Assembly: GCF_963675165.1 (NCBI RefSeq)
Contig: NC_087386.1
Coordinates: 6,025,566-6,089,565, forward strand
Direction of reading: 5' to 3'
DNA: 64,000 bases
Source of the DNA: Halichondria panicea
Taxonomy: Eukaryota; Porifera; Demospongiae; Suberitida; Halichondriidae
The notes beneath the pieces were generated by a model. The model did no database searches, was not told where the DNA came from, and saw only the letters and a list, made by a program, of their open reading frames with translations. How positions within the stretch are numbered: position 1 is the stretch's first letter; each line of letters opens with the position of its first letter. Below are positions 13,701-26,160 of this stretch, piece by piece. The position numbers were made by a program, and so were the translations under genes.

Positions 13701-16700
13701 TAAGCACACAATACACACATAAGCATGCACACACCCACCTATTGATGAGGTTGGCTCTGGTCTTGGGCATGCATTGCTCTGCACTGCTACTCATCAGGTC
13801 AGACACATCACTAGCGAGCACACTCCGAGCTCCTGATTGGTCAGTTCCCATCACATGACCATCCGGAGTACTAAAACTCCGCCCCCATGCGCCACGCCTC
13901 TCTTTCCCACTCAGTGAAGATTTCTTCTTGACAACACTTGGGCGAAACACCACGTCACTGTCACTACTGGAAACAGAGTCACTTCTTCTACAATAGCTAT
14001 CTTTTCGTCTTCCCAATGTTGTTACGCTAGGTAGTTTGAGAAGTGATTGTTGGGAGGCGGTCACTTTCGGCTCGAGCTGGGTTGATACAGTTGTAGCTAC
14101 GGTGCTTAAACTCGTCTGACCGGTTACACCACTTGCGGCTATAACAGGAGCGTTGCTACTAACATTGGTACTGGCATCAGAATAGAAACCAGGTGGTAGA
14201 GGAATCGTGTGTTTGGACGAATCGTTTGAAGATGCTGTTACAGTAGTCAGTTCAAGTTGAGCTGCTTGAGGCGGAAAACTCGCTTGACCGGTTTGACCGG
14301 CCATACTTAATAGTCCAGGTAAACCCGCTTGTCCAGTTAACATTGAGGATGCATTTGAGAACAAACCAGCGGAGAGTCCAGGGTTCATTTGCCCCAGAAA
14401 CAGGTGAGGATGCAATACCATGAGTTGTTGGAGATAGCTTAGTTGGAGAAGATTGTGAGGCTGTAACTCGGCCGGTACGAAGGGGTTGGGGGGTTGTGGA
14501 GTGGGCGGTTGTGAGGGTGTGTGGGTGTGTGATGGTTGTGGGTTGGGTTCAAGGTTGGCTTGGCCGGAGGGTAGTGTGGCAATCTTCCCACCCTCTTCCG
14601 GTAGCCTCACTCGAGGCACAATGTCCGTACTCTGTGAGGTGTGAGGATGTGTGAGAGGTGTGTGTGTGGAGTAGAATTCAGCTACTGCATTACCTCGGGA
14701 AAGCAACACACAGTACACAGTACATGCATGTACATTGTACAGTAGTGCTGTAAAACAAAGCTACATTAAAACAGGCAATCATAGTATCAAAGTTAGCTCT
14801 GGAAACAGGCCACAAAAACCCCACTATTTTTATAGTCCATGGTGATACAACACTTACAGTGACAGGTGTTCCCTCCAGTTGGTAACCGTCGACGTCCCGA
14901 GTGTCTTGATCAGTATCAGGAGTGAACAGAGCCAGTCCTTGCTCCACGAGGATGTCATTGATGTGGATATCTTTAGTGGTGTTCGTGTCACAGAGACAGA
15001 GTGAGAGCATCTTGTTCTGAGATGGAGGGAAGGGGCATTGAAAATATAAAGATGCTGGTAACGTAAAGCGGAAAATTTTTTTATTGGTGACTATAAACCA
15101 CTAAGTTTGCGTGTATTTAACATTACAAATATTCGTACAGCTCAGTGATGTGAACCTATTGCAAATAATTTAGAGGACAATTTGGTGATGCTCTCAATGA
15201 AATGGACTGGGCAGTAGGCCAAATATTCCAGTACATTGCCGTTTTAATTTCCAGATTAATGCTCAAAATACAAAAATAACCATCCATACGATAATTTTAT
15301 AAAGAAGGTATAATGGCCGGCTAACCTTGTAAGCTGTCTTAATGGCTACTATCGGCTTGTCCTTGGTCATCTGAAACAGCAGCTTTGTGGCCTTCATGCT
15401 CCAAGTCTGCATAACACAACGCAACACAGCAGGTAATAATACACAACTGCAGGGCTGGTTTATATTCCACACACACTAGGAGAGCCAGCCAATAAACTGA
15501 AGGGGACAGCTGCAGCAATGCCTGACAGTGTGTACCTCTACAGTTACTATGTCATTAGAATACATGCAATGATATAAACTGAAAGAGAAGTGCATGGAAT
15601 TTATGATTACACTACAGGAAAAGAAGTAGTACTCCAATGCAATAAAACAAGTTCAGCTGTTTGTTTTGGTAATTGCACAGAAGCAATTAAGACACATAAC
15701 TCACGCTGCCAGCTGGCTTGAGGTTGGCCAGTCGACACTGCACGCCTTGGGCAGGGAAGATGAGGTAATAGGCCTTGGGCATACGCAGTGAACCCAGAGG
15801 GACTTGAGAGCTGTTCCCGTAGTCCACGTATTTGACAGTGATCGCGTCTCTGTCCTCGATCTCTTCAATCTCCGCTCTGTACCACGTGCCGTCGTTATCA
15901 AACATGGCACAGCACGGCTGTGTATATGAGAGGGGGGGGGGGAGATGAAAATTGATGCAGGCACGTACAATTATTACGTGTATAATTTGTTGTCAAAACC
16001 GATCCAAAATAGGACTTTTGGATTTTAACACATCATCTTTCAGGCCTTAGCTTTCAGAAAATTATTGTTTTTGGACCAACTAAAGTTATGGCTGTTCAAA
16101 GATGCTCTATTTAACGCTAGGGTTGGAAGTACTAGAATCAGCTCTGCAACTATAATTATAGAGTTGGAGTTTTCATGTTATCAATGCAGCTAAATTTTAG
16201 ACATTATTGAGAGGTCTCTTCCTAAACAATCAAAATATGAAAAATGTTGACATTGGATCAACGGCACTGAAGTTATGGCTGTTGAAAGATCTTCAACTAC
16301 CCCCCCCCCCTTTGTTTGTACGAGGGACTCTTTCAGCTGCCATAACTTGAATACCGTGGATACAAAATCAAAAATGTTATGATTTTCTGAAAGCTTAGAA
16401 AAATACCTTTCAAATGGTATCATCAAAGTTCATATTTGAGCGATAAAAATATTTGCCAATTTGCCTGTACCATGGATAGCCCATGGTCCAAAGGCGAAAA
16501 ATGACAAATTATGGTCCCGACAAAATTTTTGGTTTAAATACATCATTTGAAAGGTCTCTCCCAAAGCTTTCGTAAAATCATAAAATTAACGTTATTGGAC
16601 CAACGGAACTAAAGTTATGGCCGTTCAAAGATGCTCTATATCATCTAACACTAGCTAGGTCGATCCCCTAATAATTATATCTTTAACATTAATAATACAT

Positions 16701-19700
16701 GTATGTTTTACATTACCGTATTACTAGAATGTTTTGCGAGCATCAAACATTTGCAAACTTTGTGAGGGTTGATCAATTCGCAACAATAAAATCCGCTAAA
16801 CCTAAATTATTACTAGTAAATACACCCGATCCTTGCCAGAACGCAATAGTTAGATCGCAAAGGGTCAAATTTTCTGCTGATTTGGCTCATTCGCAAAGGT
16901 TTTTCACTAGCAAAATATTCTAGTAATACGGCAACAATACATGCATGTTTTACAGTACCTGTCCAACATAAGGAGTCCGTATAGAGTAGCTGTCAGAGTC
17001 TAGTCCAGTATAAAACTTTGTTATGTCTTCTTGTAGCTGCTCAAGAGTTTGAGTGGTTTTCTTGCCGAGTAGTTGAACCGTGAAGCAGCTGGGGGTCTTG
17101 ACATGGGCCACATATACCGGGAACATGCTGGGCTCATCGGGGACCTCCTGCATAGCGTAGACAGAGGGCTGTGGGGGGCCAGAGGTGGGCGGGATCGGCT
17201 GTGTGTGTGTGGAGTGGGTGGGGAGTGGTGAGGTGACATACATACATACACTGTAGCAGTATACATTACACTATGTTATTTAATACAGGTAAATAGTGTA
17301 CAAATTATAGCTGTTAAATGGGCTGGAATTGAGTCATGCTGCAACATGCTGACTAATATGTGGTAAGTGTTAGAGTATCCTTATTGACCTGGCACACCAT
17401 CCTTACAGCCCCTTCAGCCGCAGTACTAGCTGTGGTGGCAAGATTAGCTGTGGTCCCTGTGTGTGGTGTGTATAAGACCCACCTTTGTGAGTATATCCAC
17501 TTCTTCAGAGTCACGTTTGCAAAACCTCACCAGAAGCTTTGCCTTGGGAGGTTTGATGAGTTCAACCGATGGTACCCTCTGAAGCAGCTCATTCAGTGAG
17601 TGGAATCCATACTCATAAAACAACAGCTGCTCTGAGTGTGTGCTCTGATGGGCAAACAAGACCATTCACATTCTGTGACTGCATGCACAACACGACAATG
17701 TATATCATTTACTAATTACATTGTCTTTCCACAATCAAGCCTGTGTCAAAATTTTGCATGCGAAACCAACTTTGCATGCAACATTTGCTCAAATCAAATA
17801 CTTTTTAGAATGCACAGCACTGAAAAAAATTGAACCTTCTAAACTAACTACAATTTGTTATCCATAACTATGTGTGATTATATTTACTTACCTGATACAC
17901 ATTCAAGAAGTTCTCAACAACGATTCCATTGGGTTGAGTCCAGAGGAGCTTGTGGATCTTCTGGACCAGCTTGTCAGACACGTACGCCTCAAAGTTAATC
18001 CTGCGCCCTTGAGCAACTGCACGGACACAAACACACACAGCTGTATGATGATGCTGTATGATGACACTGTATGACGCTGTATATATACAATGCTATAATT
18101 ATGATGCTAGAATGCCAAAGCTTAAAGAGAAGAGGGCATGCAACTCAAGACTCATCAAACTTCATACTGTCATTATTTTTAGACATTATGCATGGGCGGA
18201 GTGCTTGACTTTTGCCACTACTGGAGGATTGTATATTCTAATAATTATGAAGTTTGCTGAGAACAATGGGTATAGATAGTGAGTTGCATGCCATGATGAG
18301 GTTACCATGGTGATGTTACTGGATACCAGAGTTTCATGCACTGCATATGCACCTCAGTTTTCCATAATTATATGCACTAATCCTGTTATACTATGTCATA
18401 GTCCAAAACTGCCACATTTTAAAAGAAAATTATTAGTTTATAGCGTTTGTCAAAATTGATGGATTTGCAGAACTTGCAGCTGTATCTAGGAGACATCATG
18501 CACGCACGTACATAGTATAATTATAGCAAGTAGCACTTGAGCATGATAATGCATCATCCTCTGCGCACACATTAAAAACACTTATTGCTAGCTAAGTGTG
18601 ATATATTAAACAATGTGTAGGAGTGCATGAATGACTTGTATATAGTATTGATATGCACAAGTAAACGAGCTCCAACATTCTTACAACTTCATCTACAAGC
18701 ACTTGTACAGTGTACTATGCAGATATTGTTGTGTAGTTATATACATGTAAGGGTCACCTTCGGGGGTAGGTAGTCCCCTGAGGAATACTAGCCAGTCGCC
18801 TAGTCCCGTGGGCCGCTCCACCTGACACACGGAGACAGCAGACACCAGCTGGGCCACACTTGAGTAGCCATACGAGGACACTTGGAGGGAGGTCTGGTGA
18901 TGAGTCTGCAGGAGCAAAGATGATTGTGCATTGGTTATAGCAGAACCAACAATAATAATAGTCCAGCCTTCTCCCCAGATTTAGTTGCCATTGTCACTGA
19001 TAATTATAAGCTAGGTATAATTATGACCAACATGGCATTTATATCCCAGAGAGGCAATCAACACTGAGACTGCATCAGATTAGGCTCCACTGGGCTTGAT
19101 CACGATTGGGCTTGATCACGTGCAAAATTCAACAGTAAAGTCATTGCTGCATGTACTAATTAACTCAATTTTAGCCTAATCGAGGTACTCGTGTCGGACC
19201 TCCTCTGGGACTGCATGATTCAGGACAATACTGCGGGGACAGTATTAGGACTTTGGTTTCACACCAGCATGCAATTTTAATTTAATTTCCTTTTTTGTCA
19301 GCCTTTGAAGGCATTGCTACTCTGCAGCTTTTTGGCTTCTTACCACTGTAGTACCCTACCAGTGTGTGCAGACCTATAGTACCCATAAGAGAGTAGCTTG
19401 AGGTTATACTCATGTGAGCTCACAATATTTGCTTCTCTACCATGTGATATTTTGCATTTTGCGGTAAAAAAAACTGAGCCAAAAAAGGAAAAAAACTGAC
19501 CCTTTGCAATCTAACAATTGCGTTCTGGCAAGGATCGTGTGTATTTACTAGTACTAATTTAAGTTTTGCGATTTTATTTTTGCAAAAGTAATTAACGCTA
19601 GTAATACGGTGCTGGCTCTGTTACTATAGGAACTCACTTGAAATTCTTCCACAAATTTCGACAACCATATGCCACTGGGATTAGCGCGCAGTAGCTCTTC

Positions 19701-20795
19701 TATCTCTTTCACTAGCTTCTTAGGGAGACATCTTCTCACATTTCTGGCAGGCGTCCTCGTCGTCGGTGGTTTTGTCTTCTTTAACTCAGCCAAAAAGCTG
19801 GCTTTATCAATGGCCTCTACTTTCATGGATGAGAATGGAACTGCTAGAGGCGGTGGTTGCTGTGGAGGACGGGTCTCCGTTTCCAATGAGTTTAAACTCT
19901 CCGCAGGACATTTGGAGGAAACATCTAAAAAGGTGGTGAAATTATAACATTTATAACACAGCACATTAATCACCATTAACACATACTAATTACTATTATC
20001 ATCATCAGCTGTGACTTTTATCAATGAAAAAGTAGTGCATGTGCTATTTAATATAAGGCCTGCAATATTATCTTAAAGCAAGAAAACAAACGTACTTTCT
20101 CGATGCTTCAACTCGTCTGATGTCTTACGGTCCTTTCCCAGTTTTGTCCAATTAATCCCGGAAGTTTTAGCAGCTGCATTCTCAGAAGCTGCAGTCACCA
20201 CTAGTCCCCTACCACCCTCAAAACGCATTTCCAACACACTTGGTATCGACTCAATCATTTCCGTGAGATTATTAAATCCACACTCTCTGTAACTGAAGTA
20301 AAATGAGAAGCGACGAGCGAATGCCTCTCGTAGATCGTCTAGCCTGATACCGTTCGGATAAGAGAGAGTAAGACTCGTCAGCTGCTTCTTGAGACCGGAC
20401 GGGACTTCGGTTACCGGGGCTTGAGCGGACTTGGAGCTACTTGCAGTAGCCTGTTCTCCAGTGCTGCTAGTACTGGGATCACAGGAACGTTGAGAGCTAC
20501 CGAAACTTGAGGTTGACGATTTCTGTTTGGACACTAATTTCGAGATATTCCGAGTGGCTGGATCAGGGACGGCAGTAAGTGTTGTACGATCCCTGCCCCT
20601 GGATACAGTGAGGATACTGGATAAAGAATTCAGATAGCTCATGAGAGTGGAGTGTCCAAATGATTCGTATGGTATTTCACTGTTTGCAACATATCTGTAG
20701 TCTTGCACAAGTTGACGCGGTGAGCAGCCACCTTTGGAGGAGATGAGCAATGCTTTAATTGTCTTCTTCACCGTTTCTTCACTAGCCTGCGACAT
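7779..20795 (-). CDS. TDRD5: TDRD5-like LOTUS/Tudor protein (four LOTUS modules, long C-terminal tail)
   Basis: Thirteen exons on the minus strand join in phase: 20795-20096, 19924-19638, 18905-18758, 18016-17892, 17644-17483, 17198-16959, 15917-15705, 15406-15326, 15016-14858, 14631-13739, 13458-13198, 11079-10924, 10434-7779. They encode about 2026 aa. The first LOTUS (residues about 8-85, KALLISSKGGCSPRQLVQDY) and the following AVPDPATRNISKLVSKQ match TDRD5 closely. Further LOTUS modules fall at about 133-203, 292-377 and 387-470. An extended Tudor domain spans about 480-700, with core VKYVDYGNSSQVPL and an SN-like part ending HINDILVEQGLALF. TDRD5 family proteins act in germ granules in piRNA processing. 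The tail from about 1140 on is Ser/Thr/Glu-rich then Pro/Tyr-rich (YHYPPYPPSPPMYY). Mammalian TDRD5 has three LOTUS modules and about 980 aa. Exon 10's acceptor (cacctcacag) was chosen for phase. Confidence 0.88.
11082..11106. repeat. (TG)n microsatellite beside TDRD5-like exon 12 acceptor
   Basis: A run of tg dinucleotides; on the coding strand it is (CA)n leading directly into the cag acceptor of exon 12. Confidence 0.8.
11126..12900. repeat. Foldback repeat family A: about 335-bp units in tandem within a TDRD5-like intron
   Basis: The anchor gacattggatgaac recurs at 11214, 11550, 11888 and 12219, giving spacings of 336, 338 and 331 bp. Each unit contains aagctttcagaa and, later, the inverted form ttctgaaagct, plus catttgaaaggtctctttct against its complement agaaaaagacctttcaaatg. 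Each unit can therefore fold back on itself. Edges carry agcgttaaatagagcatct and gaacggtcataactttag, found inverted in other copies. Copies three and four share the same internal deletion (ggaactgcttgctata), so they are recent tandem duplicates. No protein-coding content is supported. Confidence 0.85.
15999..16660. repeat. Foldback repeat family A, dispersed copy
   Basis: This region in the intron between TDRD5-like exons 6 and 7 repeats the words of the 11-12.9 kb array: tgacattggatcaacgg, gattttctgaaagctta, acctttcaaatggt and catttgaaaggtctc. Its ends carry gctgttcaaagatgctct and gccgttcaaagatgctct, the inverted form of the array's edge. Confidence 0.8.
16716..16931. mobile_element. MITE family B (216 bp), copy 1
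   Basis: The left end ccgtattactagaatg and right end cattctagtaatacgg-type sequence (here tattctagtaatacgg) are inverted repeats. The interior contains gttagatcgcaaagggtcaaa and gatccttgccagaacgc. Two near-identical copies occur in VAV introns in the opposite orientation. There is no ORF, so it is a non-autonomous miniature element. Confidence 0.85.
17893..18757. other. TDRD5-like introns 3 and 4 region, no distinct element
   Basis: Apart from exon 4 (18016-17892) this is AT-rich intron. I see small simple-sequence patches around 18045-18075 (tgatgctgtatgatg) but no recognisable element or coding exon. Confidence 0.4.
19075..19215. mobile_element. MITE family D, degenerate copy
   Basis: It contains ggcttgatcacgtgcaaaatt, caacagtaaagtcattg and the terminal gtgtcggacctcctctggg, shared with the well-formed copy at 25191-25305. 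A cgatt/gggcttgatcacg unit is duplicated at its left side. Confidence 0.65.
19425..19608. mobile_element. MITE family B, degenerate copy
   Basis: It shares ccctttgcaatctaac, cgttctggcaaggatcg, tgtgtatttactagta and a terminal ctagtaatacggt with the three intact family B elements. The left end is eroded. Confidence 0.6.
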
Positions 20796-20918
20796 CTTCT
20801 ACGGGCCGTAGCTATACAACACGACTCAAATAGCATAATTATAAATAATGAAGATTCAAGAATGAACCCATGTGGGTTGCACAACGCGCATGTGCGAATC
20901 AATAACGCGTCATAAAAA
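20796..20918. promoter_or_regulatory. Putative bidirectional promoter, TDRD5-like / SNRNP35
   Basis: Only 123 bp separate the two divergent start codons. The interval is AT-rich with a CpG-containing patch (acaacgcgcatgtgcg, ataacgcgtc) near the SNRNP35 side. That both transcripts initiate here is inferred from geometry. Confidence 0.5.
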
Positions 20919-23550
20919 ATGTCTACCGAGAAGCAAGACCTTGAAGTAGCTGTCCCATGGCACCCCCTAGTTGTGGACCATGGGTTCTATTCCCCTCTCA
21001 TGTCTGGTAGTATTGATGGCACTGATTCTACTCCACATGACAAAGCTATCAGAAGAGCTCTGGAAGCCAGCTGTAGGGTGTAGGGTCATATACCATATCG
21101 GGTAAATTTGGCGAAGGAAGGAGGCAAATTAACTATTGGCAATATTGCCGATCATGCTGCATTTCAATATTTATCACATGCGATACACTGCAAGCCTGAC
21201 TACAAGCTAAAATATTGATTTCACCTTGTTTCGCCAAATCGCCAAATTTACCCACTATACGGCATGCGGTAGTACTGATATTAAACCTAATCATTTTTAT
21301 GCACTATTTTTTCTTCAATTACAGACAGAGTTGACAAAAAAGTACAAAGTGATCCAGAGAAGACCATTTTCATTGCTAGGCTGAGTCACAGAACTACCCA
21401 AGGCAAGTGGCAAAAGAACTTTCTTGACTTTAGTTCTGGTGACCCAATTTTCATTGAAAGCTTTTTCAGTTGGTGTGTTCAATCAATTATCGATCCATTT
21501 TTGGCAAAATACCATAAGCTCATTCATTTACCGAAATGAGTAATATTGAAAATTTGAGAGTTAAACATTCAAGAGCTCCTTTTAAGCTTTCAAAAAAATC
21601 AGAAAGTCATTGAAATTGAATCACTGCAATACAAGTTTTGGCCGTTCAAAGATGCTACACTGAACACAAATTAGCTGTAATTGTACATGTACATGTAGAC
21701 GCGCTGTGTACGTACATGTACATGTAGACGCGCTGTGTACGTACATGTACATGTAGACGCGCTGTGTACGTACATGTTATACATGATGGTTACAGTAACT
21801 ATTGTGGTCTTGATTGCAGAGGTGTTGTGTAGGGCCTTCACAAAGTACGGAGAGATTAAGAACTGTCATCTTGTTAGAGATATTGGTGAGTTGGTGATGT
21901 ATTGTTCTTTGTGCCCATGTTATGACCTTTGACCCCCGTGTAGTAACTGGCAGATCATCAGGATATGCATTCATTGAGTTTGAAACAGTTGAAGAAGCAG
22001 AAACAGCATACGAGGTTGGTTAGTTTTTAACGTCAACAAAATGTAACACCATCATTCATCTATTCAAGACGCCACTCTAATATAAACGCCACTTGGACAC
22101 ATCGCCCGCCCACATAGCACCGTATTTGTTTTGTGTTTATAATCGTAGTCTCACAAACATAATAGTTTTAGTGGCCCCTTAAAGGTATCTGTTTGATATT
22201 GTGTAGGCTTGTACTTTTTGTACTTATTGACAATTAACGTGCAGTGTATCACATACAGGAGTGCCATGACATATGTTCCTCACTTGCAGGAGTGTCATGA
22301 CATGTTCCTGGATGGGTCACAGCTGGTGGTAGACTATGAGGCTGAGAGGTTGCTGCCAGGATGGGTACCACGGAGACTGGGTAGGTCACACCTGCATTGT
22401 CAACCAGTCTATACTGTATAGCGGGTATATTTCAAGGGTATAAAGTTTCGCAGAAAGACAATTGAAAAGGTGTTTGTGGATTTAATTTTCGCAAAATATC
22501 CTGTTACAGCATGCATGCAATATTAAATTTGTGGGTATAAATGTTCACAGTTAGTACGCAACATCTACACACATCATGTGTTTGGACCTGTGTTAGCTGG
22601 CCACCTCTTTACTACAGCCACTAGCTGTTGGTTAGCCTCGATTCCAGGCCGCGAAGAGAAAGGCGTTTTATTCGCGGCCTGGAATCGAGGCTAGCTGTTG
22701 GTCTGCCATAATGGTGATCACCAGATTTCACTGTCAGTAATAAATTTATTTTGATAATTTTATGTTATATTTGTCTTTAGGTGGTGGTCTCGGTGGTAAG
22801 AAGGAGTCAGGTCAGCTGAGGTTTGGTGGGAGGGACAGGCCATTCAGAAAACCAATGTAAGCACATCACTCAGAAAACTAAACTCTTCAAACATTAAATT
22901 CATTGTACGCATTATCAACGGCTCTTTATCAGCGTTATCTTGCACTCCTGGCATTATCAACGGCTCTTTATCAGCGTTATCTTGCACTCCTGGCATTATC
23001 AACGGCTCTTTATCAGCGTTATCTTGCACTCCTGGCATTATCAATGGCTCTTATAAGCGTTATCTTGCACCCCTGGCATTATTGATGGCTCTTTATAAGC
23101 GTTATCTTGCACCCCTGGCATTATTGATGGCTCTTTATCAGCGTTATCTTGCATTATCAACGGTTCTTTACAAGCCCTTGTGGTAACTATTGGCTGGCTA
23201 CCTGTTTAGTTTGCTTTGTCCCTCTAACCACCAAAACATGTATATAGGATATAGAAACTGTTTTGTTTTGTTTTAATGTGGTCGTATGGGAAATCCATTT
23301 GAAGCACTGGTAATCATTATACGTACACACGTGCACTCCCTTCAGCCTCTTGAGCAGACCAGCACATGGCACCTACAGTGACCGTGCTACAGACCGAGTG
23401 GACGGGCAGTCTAGAAGGCCCCCATCCCATCGTCATAGGGGAGAGGGGTCTCATCACAAGGGGGATGGGCCTGGTCGCTATAGGGAGGAGTCACGAAGAC
23501 GTCACAGTAGAACTGGCCGCTCTAGAAGCAGGAGCAGACCTAGATACTGA
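20919..23550 (+). CDS. SNRNP35: U11/U12 small nuclear ribonucleoprotein 35 kDa protein
   Basis: Seven exons (20919-21072, 21325-21402, 21820-21885, 21944-22014, 22290-22380, 22781-22856, 23346-23550) join in phase to 246 aa, the same length as the human protein. The [20 protein letters not shown] segment, the RRM (TIFIARL as RNP2-like, SGYAFIEFE as RNP1) and the downstream [19 protein letters not shown] block match SNRNP35 almost exactly. An Arg/Ser-rich tail ends the protein. It is a U1-70K counterpart in the U11/U12 di-snRNP that recognises U12-type introns, so its presence implies a working minor spliceosome. Intron 2 starts with GC (CAAG|gcaagt). Exon 1's donor (AGCT|gtaggg) was fixed by phase. 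Confidence 0.95.
21091..21265. mobile_element. MITE family C, copy in SNRNP35 intron 1
   Basis: The left end taccatatcgggtaaatttg and right end caaatttacccactatacgg are imperfect inverted repeats. Similar ends occur at 34091-34270, 35727-35910 and 39905-40107. The interior is short and non-coding. Confidence 0.7.
21430..21665. repeat. Foldback repeat family A, diverged copy in SNRNP35 intron 2
   Basis: It contains ccttttaagctttcaaaaaa, attgaaagctttttcag and ggccgttcaaagatgct, recognisable as diverged family A words in both orientations. Confidence 0.6.
21684..21778. repeat. Three-copy 31-bp tandem repeat rich in tgtacatgta
   Basis: The unit built from gtacatgtacatgtagacg and cgctgtgtac occurs three times in a row, with the palindrome gtacatgtac in each. 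It lies just upstream of SNRNP35 exon 3. Confidence 0.85.
22621..22702. mobile_element. Small palindromic insertion with 12-bp flanking direct repeat
   Basis: The arms at 22633-22655 and 22671-22693 are perfect reverse complements over 23 bp (arm begins tagcctcgattccaggcc). The loop is about 15 bp. The sequence ctagctgttggt stands at 22621-22632 and again at 22691-22702, like a target-site duplication. The element lies in SNRNP35 intron 5. Confidence 0.8.
22908..23165. repeat. 42-bp minisatellite in SNRNP35 intron 6
   Basis: About six copies of a unit made of gcattatcaacggctctttatc and agcgttatcttgcactcctg. Early copies are nearly identical; later ones vary at a few sites. Confidence 0.9.
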
Positions 23551-23852
23551 AAATATTAGTCTGTTTATTGTTGTTACTGTGAAAGGGTCATTTTCCTCCC
23601 CTTTATGTATTATACATCATTGCGATTCGAATCATAAAAATGTTTTATTTACACAATCAAAAATAAACATCATTGGTACAATGAAAACGATAAAAAAAAT
23701 GTCCACATTACTTATACGTACATATATATATATACAATTATTATGTGTTCGCTAGATAGATAAATCAGTTTCAAAACGTGTGAGAGTTGTTTTTTTGTAA
23801 ATTCGATCGATGATAATTATATGATTAAGCAATACAGTTCGGCGAGTGCAGT
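23551..23852. other. Convergent 3' region, SNRNP35 / CARD gene
   Basis: AT-rich 3' UTR sequence. It includes caaaaataaac near 23650 as a possible SNRNP35 poly(A) signal and a short (ta)n run near 23722. No ORF of note. Confidence 0.5.
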
Positions 23853-25846
<1,994 letters not shown>

Positions 25847-26160
25847 GATAGATCTCTTGAAGAAATAGGAGATACCTCTTCTATATCAAAGATACGTCTT
25901 GTTCAGATCAGCTAGAACACACTATCGTCTCGCACTTTCGCTGAATCTTCCCGGATCCCTAAGCTTTAGAACTTTGACCCTGATGTAATCGATTGAATCC
26001 AGTGGGGGCAGTCCCCAAACATCACGTGATCTAGTAGTAAGGAAATGGCTGATAGATACACAGTGTATAGTGTTAATACTGAGTAAATAAACTCGTCGGT
26101 GTATAGTTCTATGTCTACTTTAGCCGTCTATCAGACATCAGAGAGACAGGACCTAAAGCA
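25847..26160. promoter_or_regulatory. Putative bidirectional promoter, CARD gene / VAV
   Basis: 314 bp separate two divergent start codons. Nothing coding is seen. Joint regulation is an inference from the arrangement. Confidence 0.45.

Noticed and set aside
17405-17430. Possible 23-nt microexon in the TDRD5-like gene (between cag and gtaagg)
   Set aside because: Including it breaks the phase between exons 5 and 6, which otherwise join cleanly.
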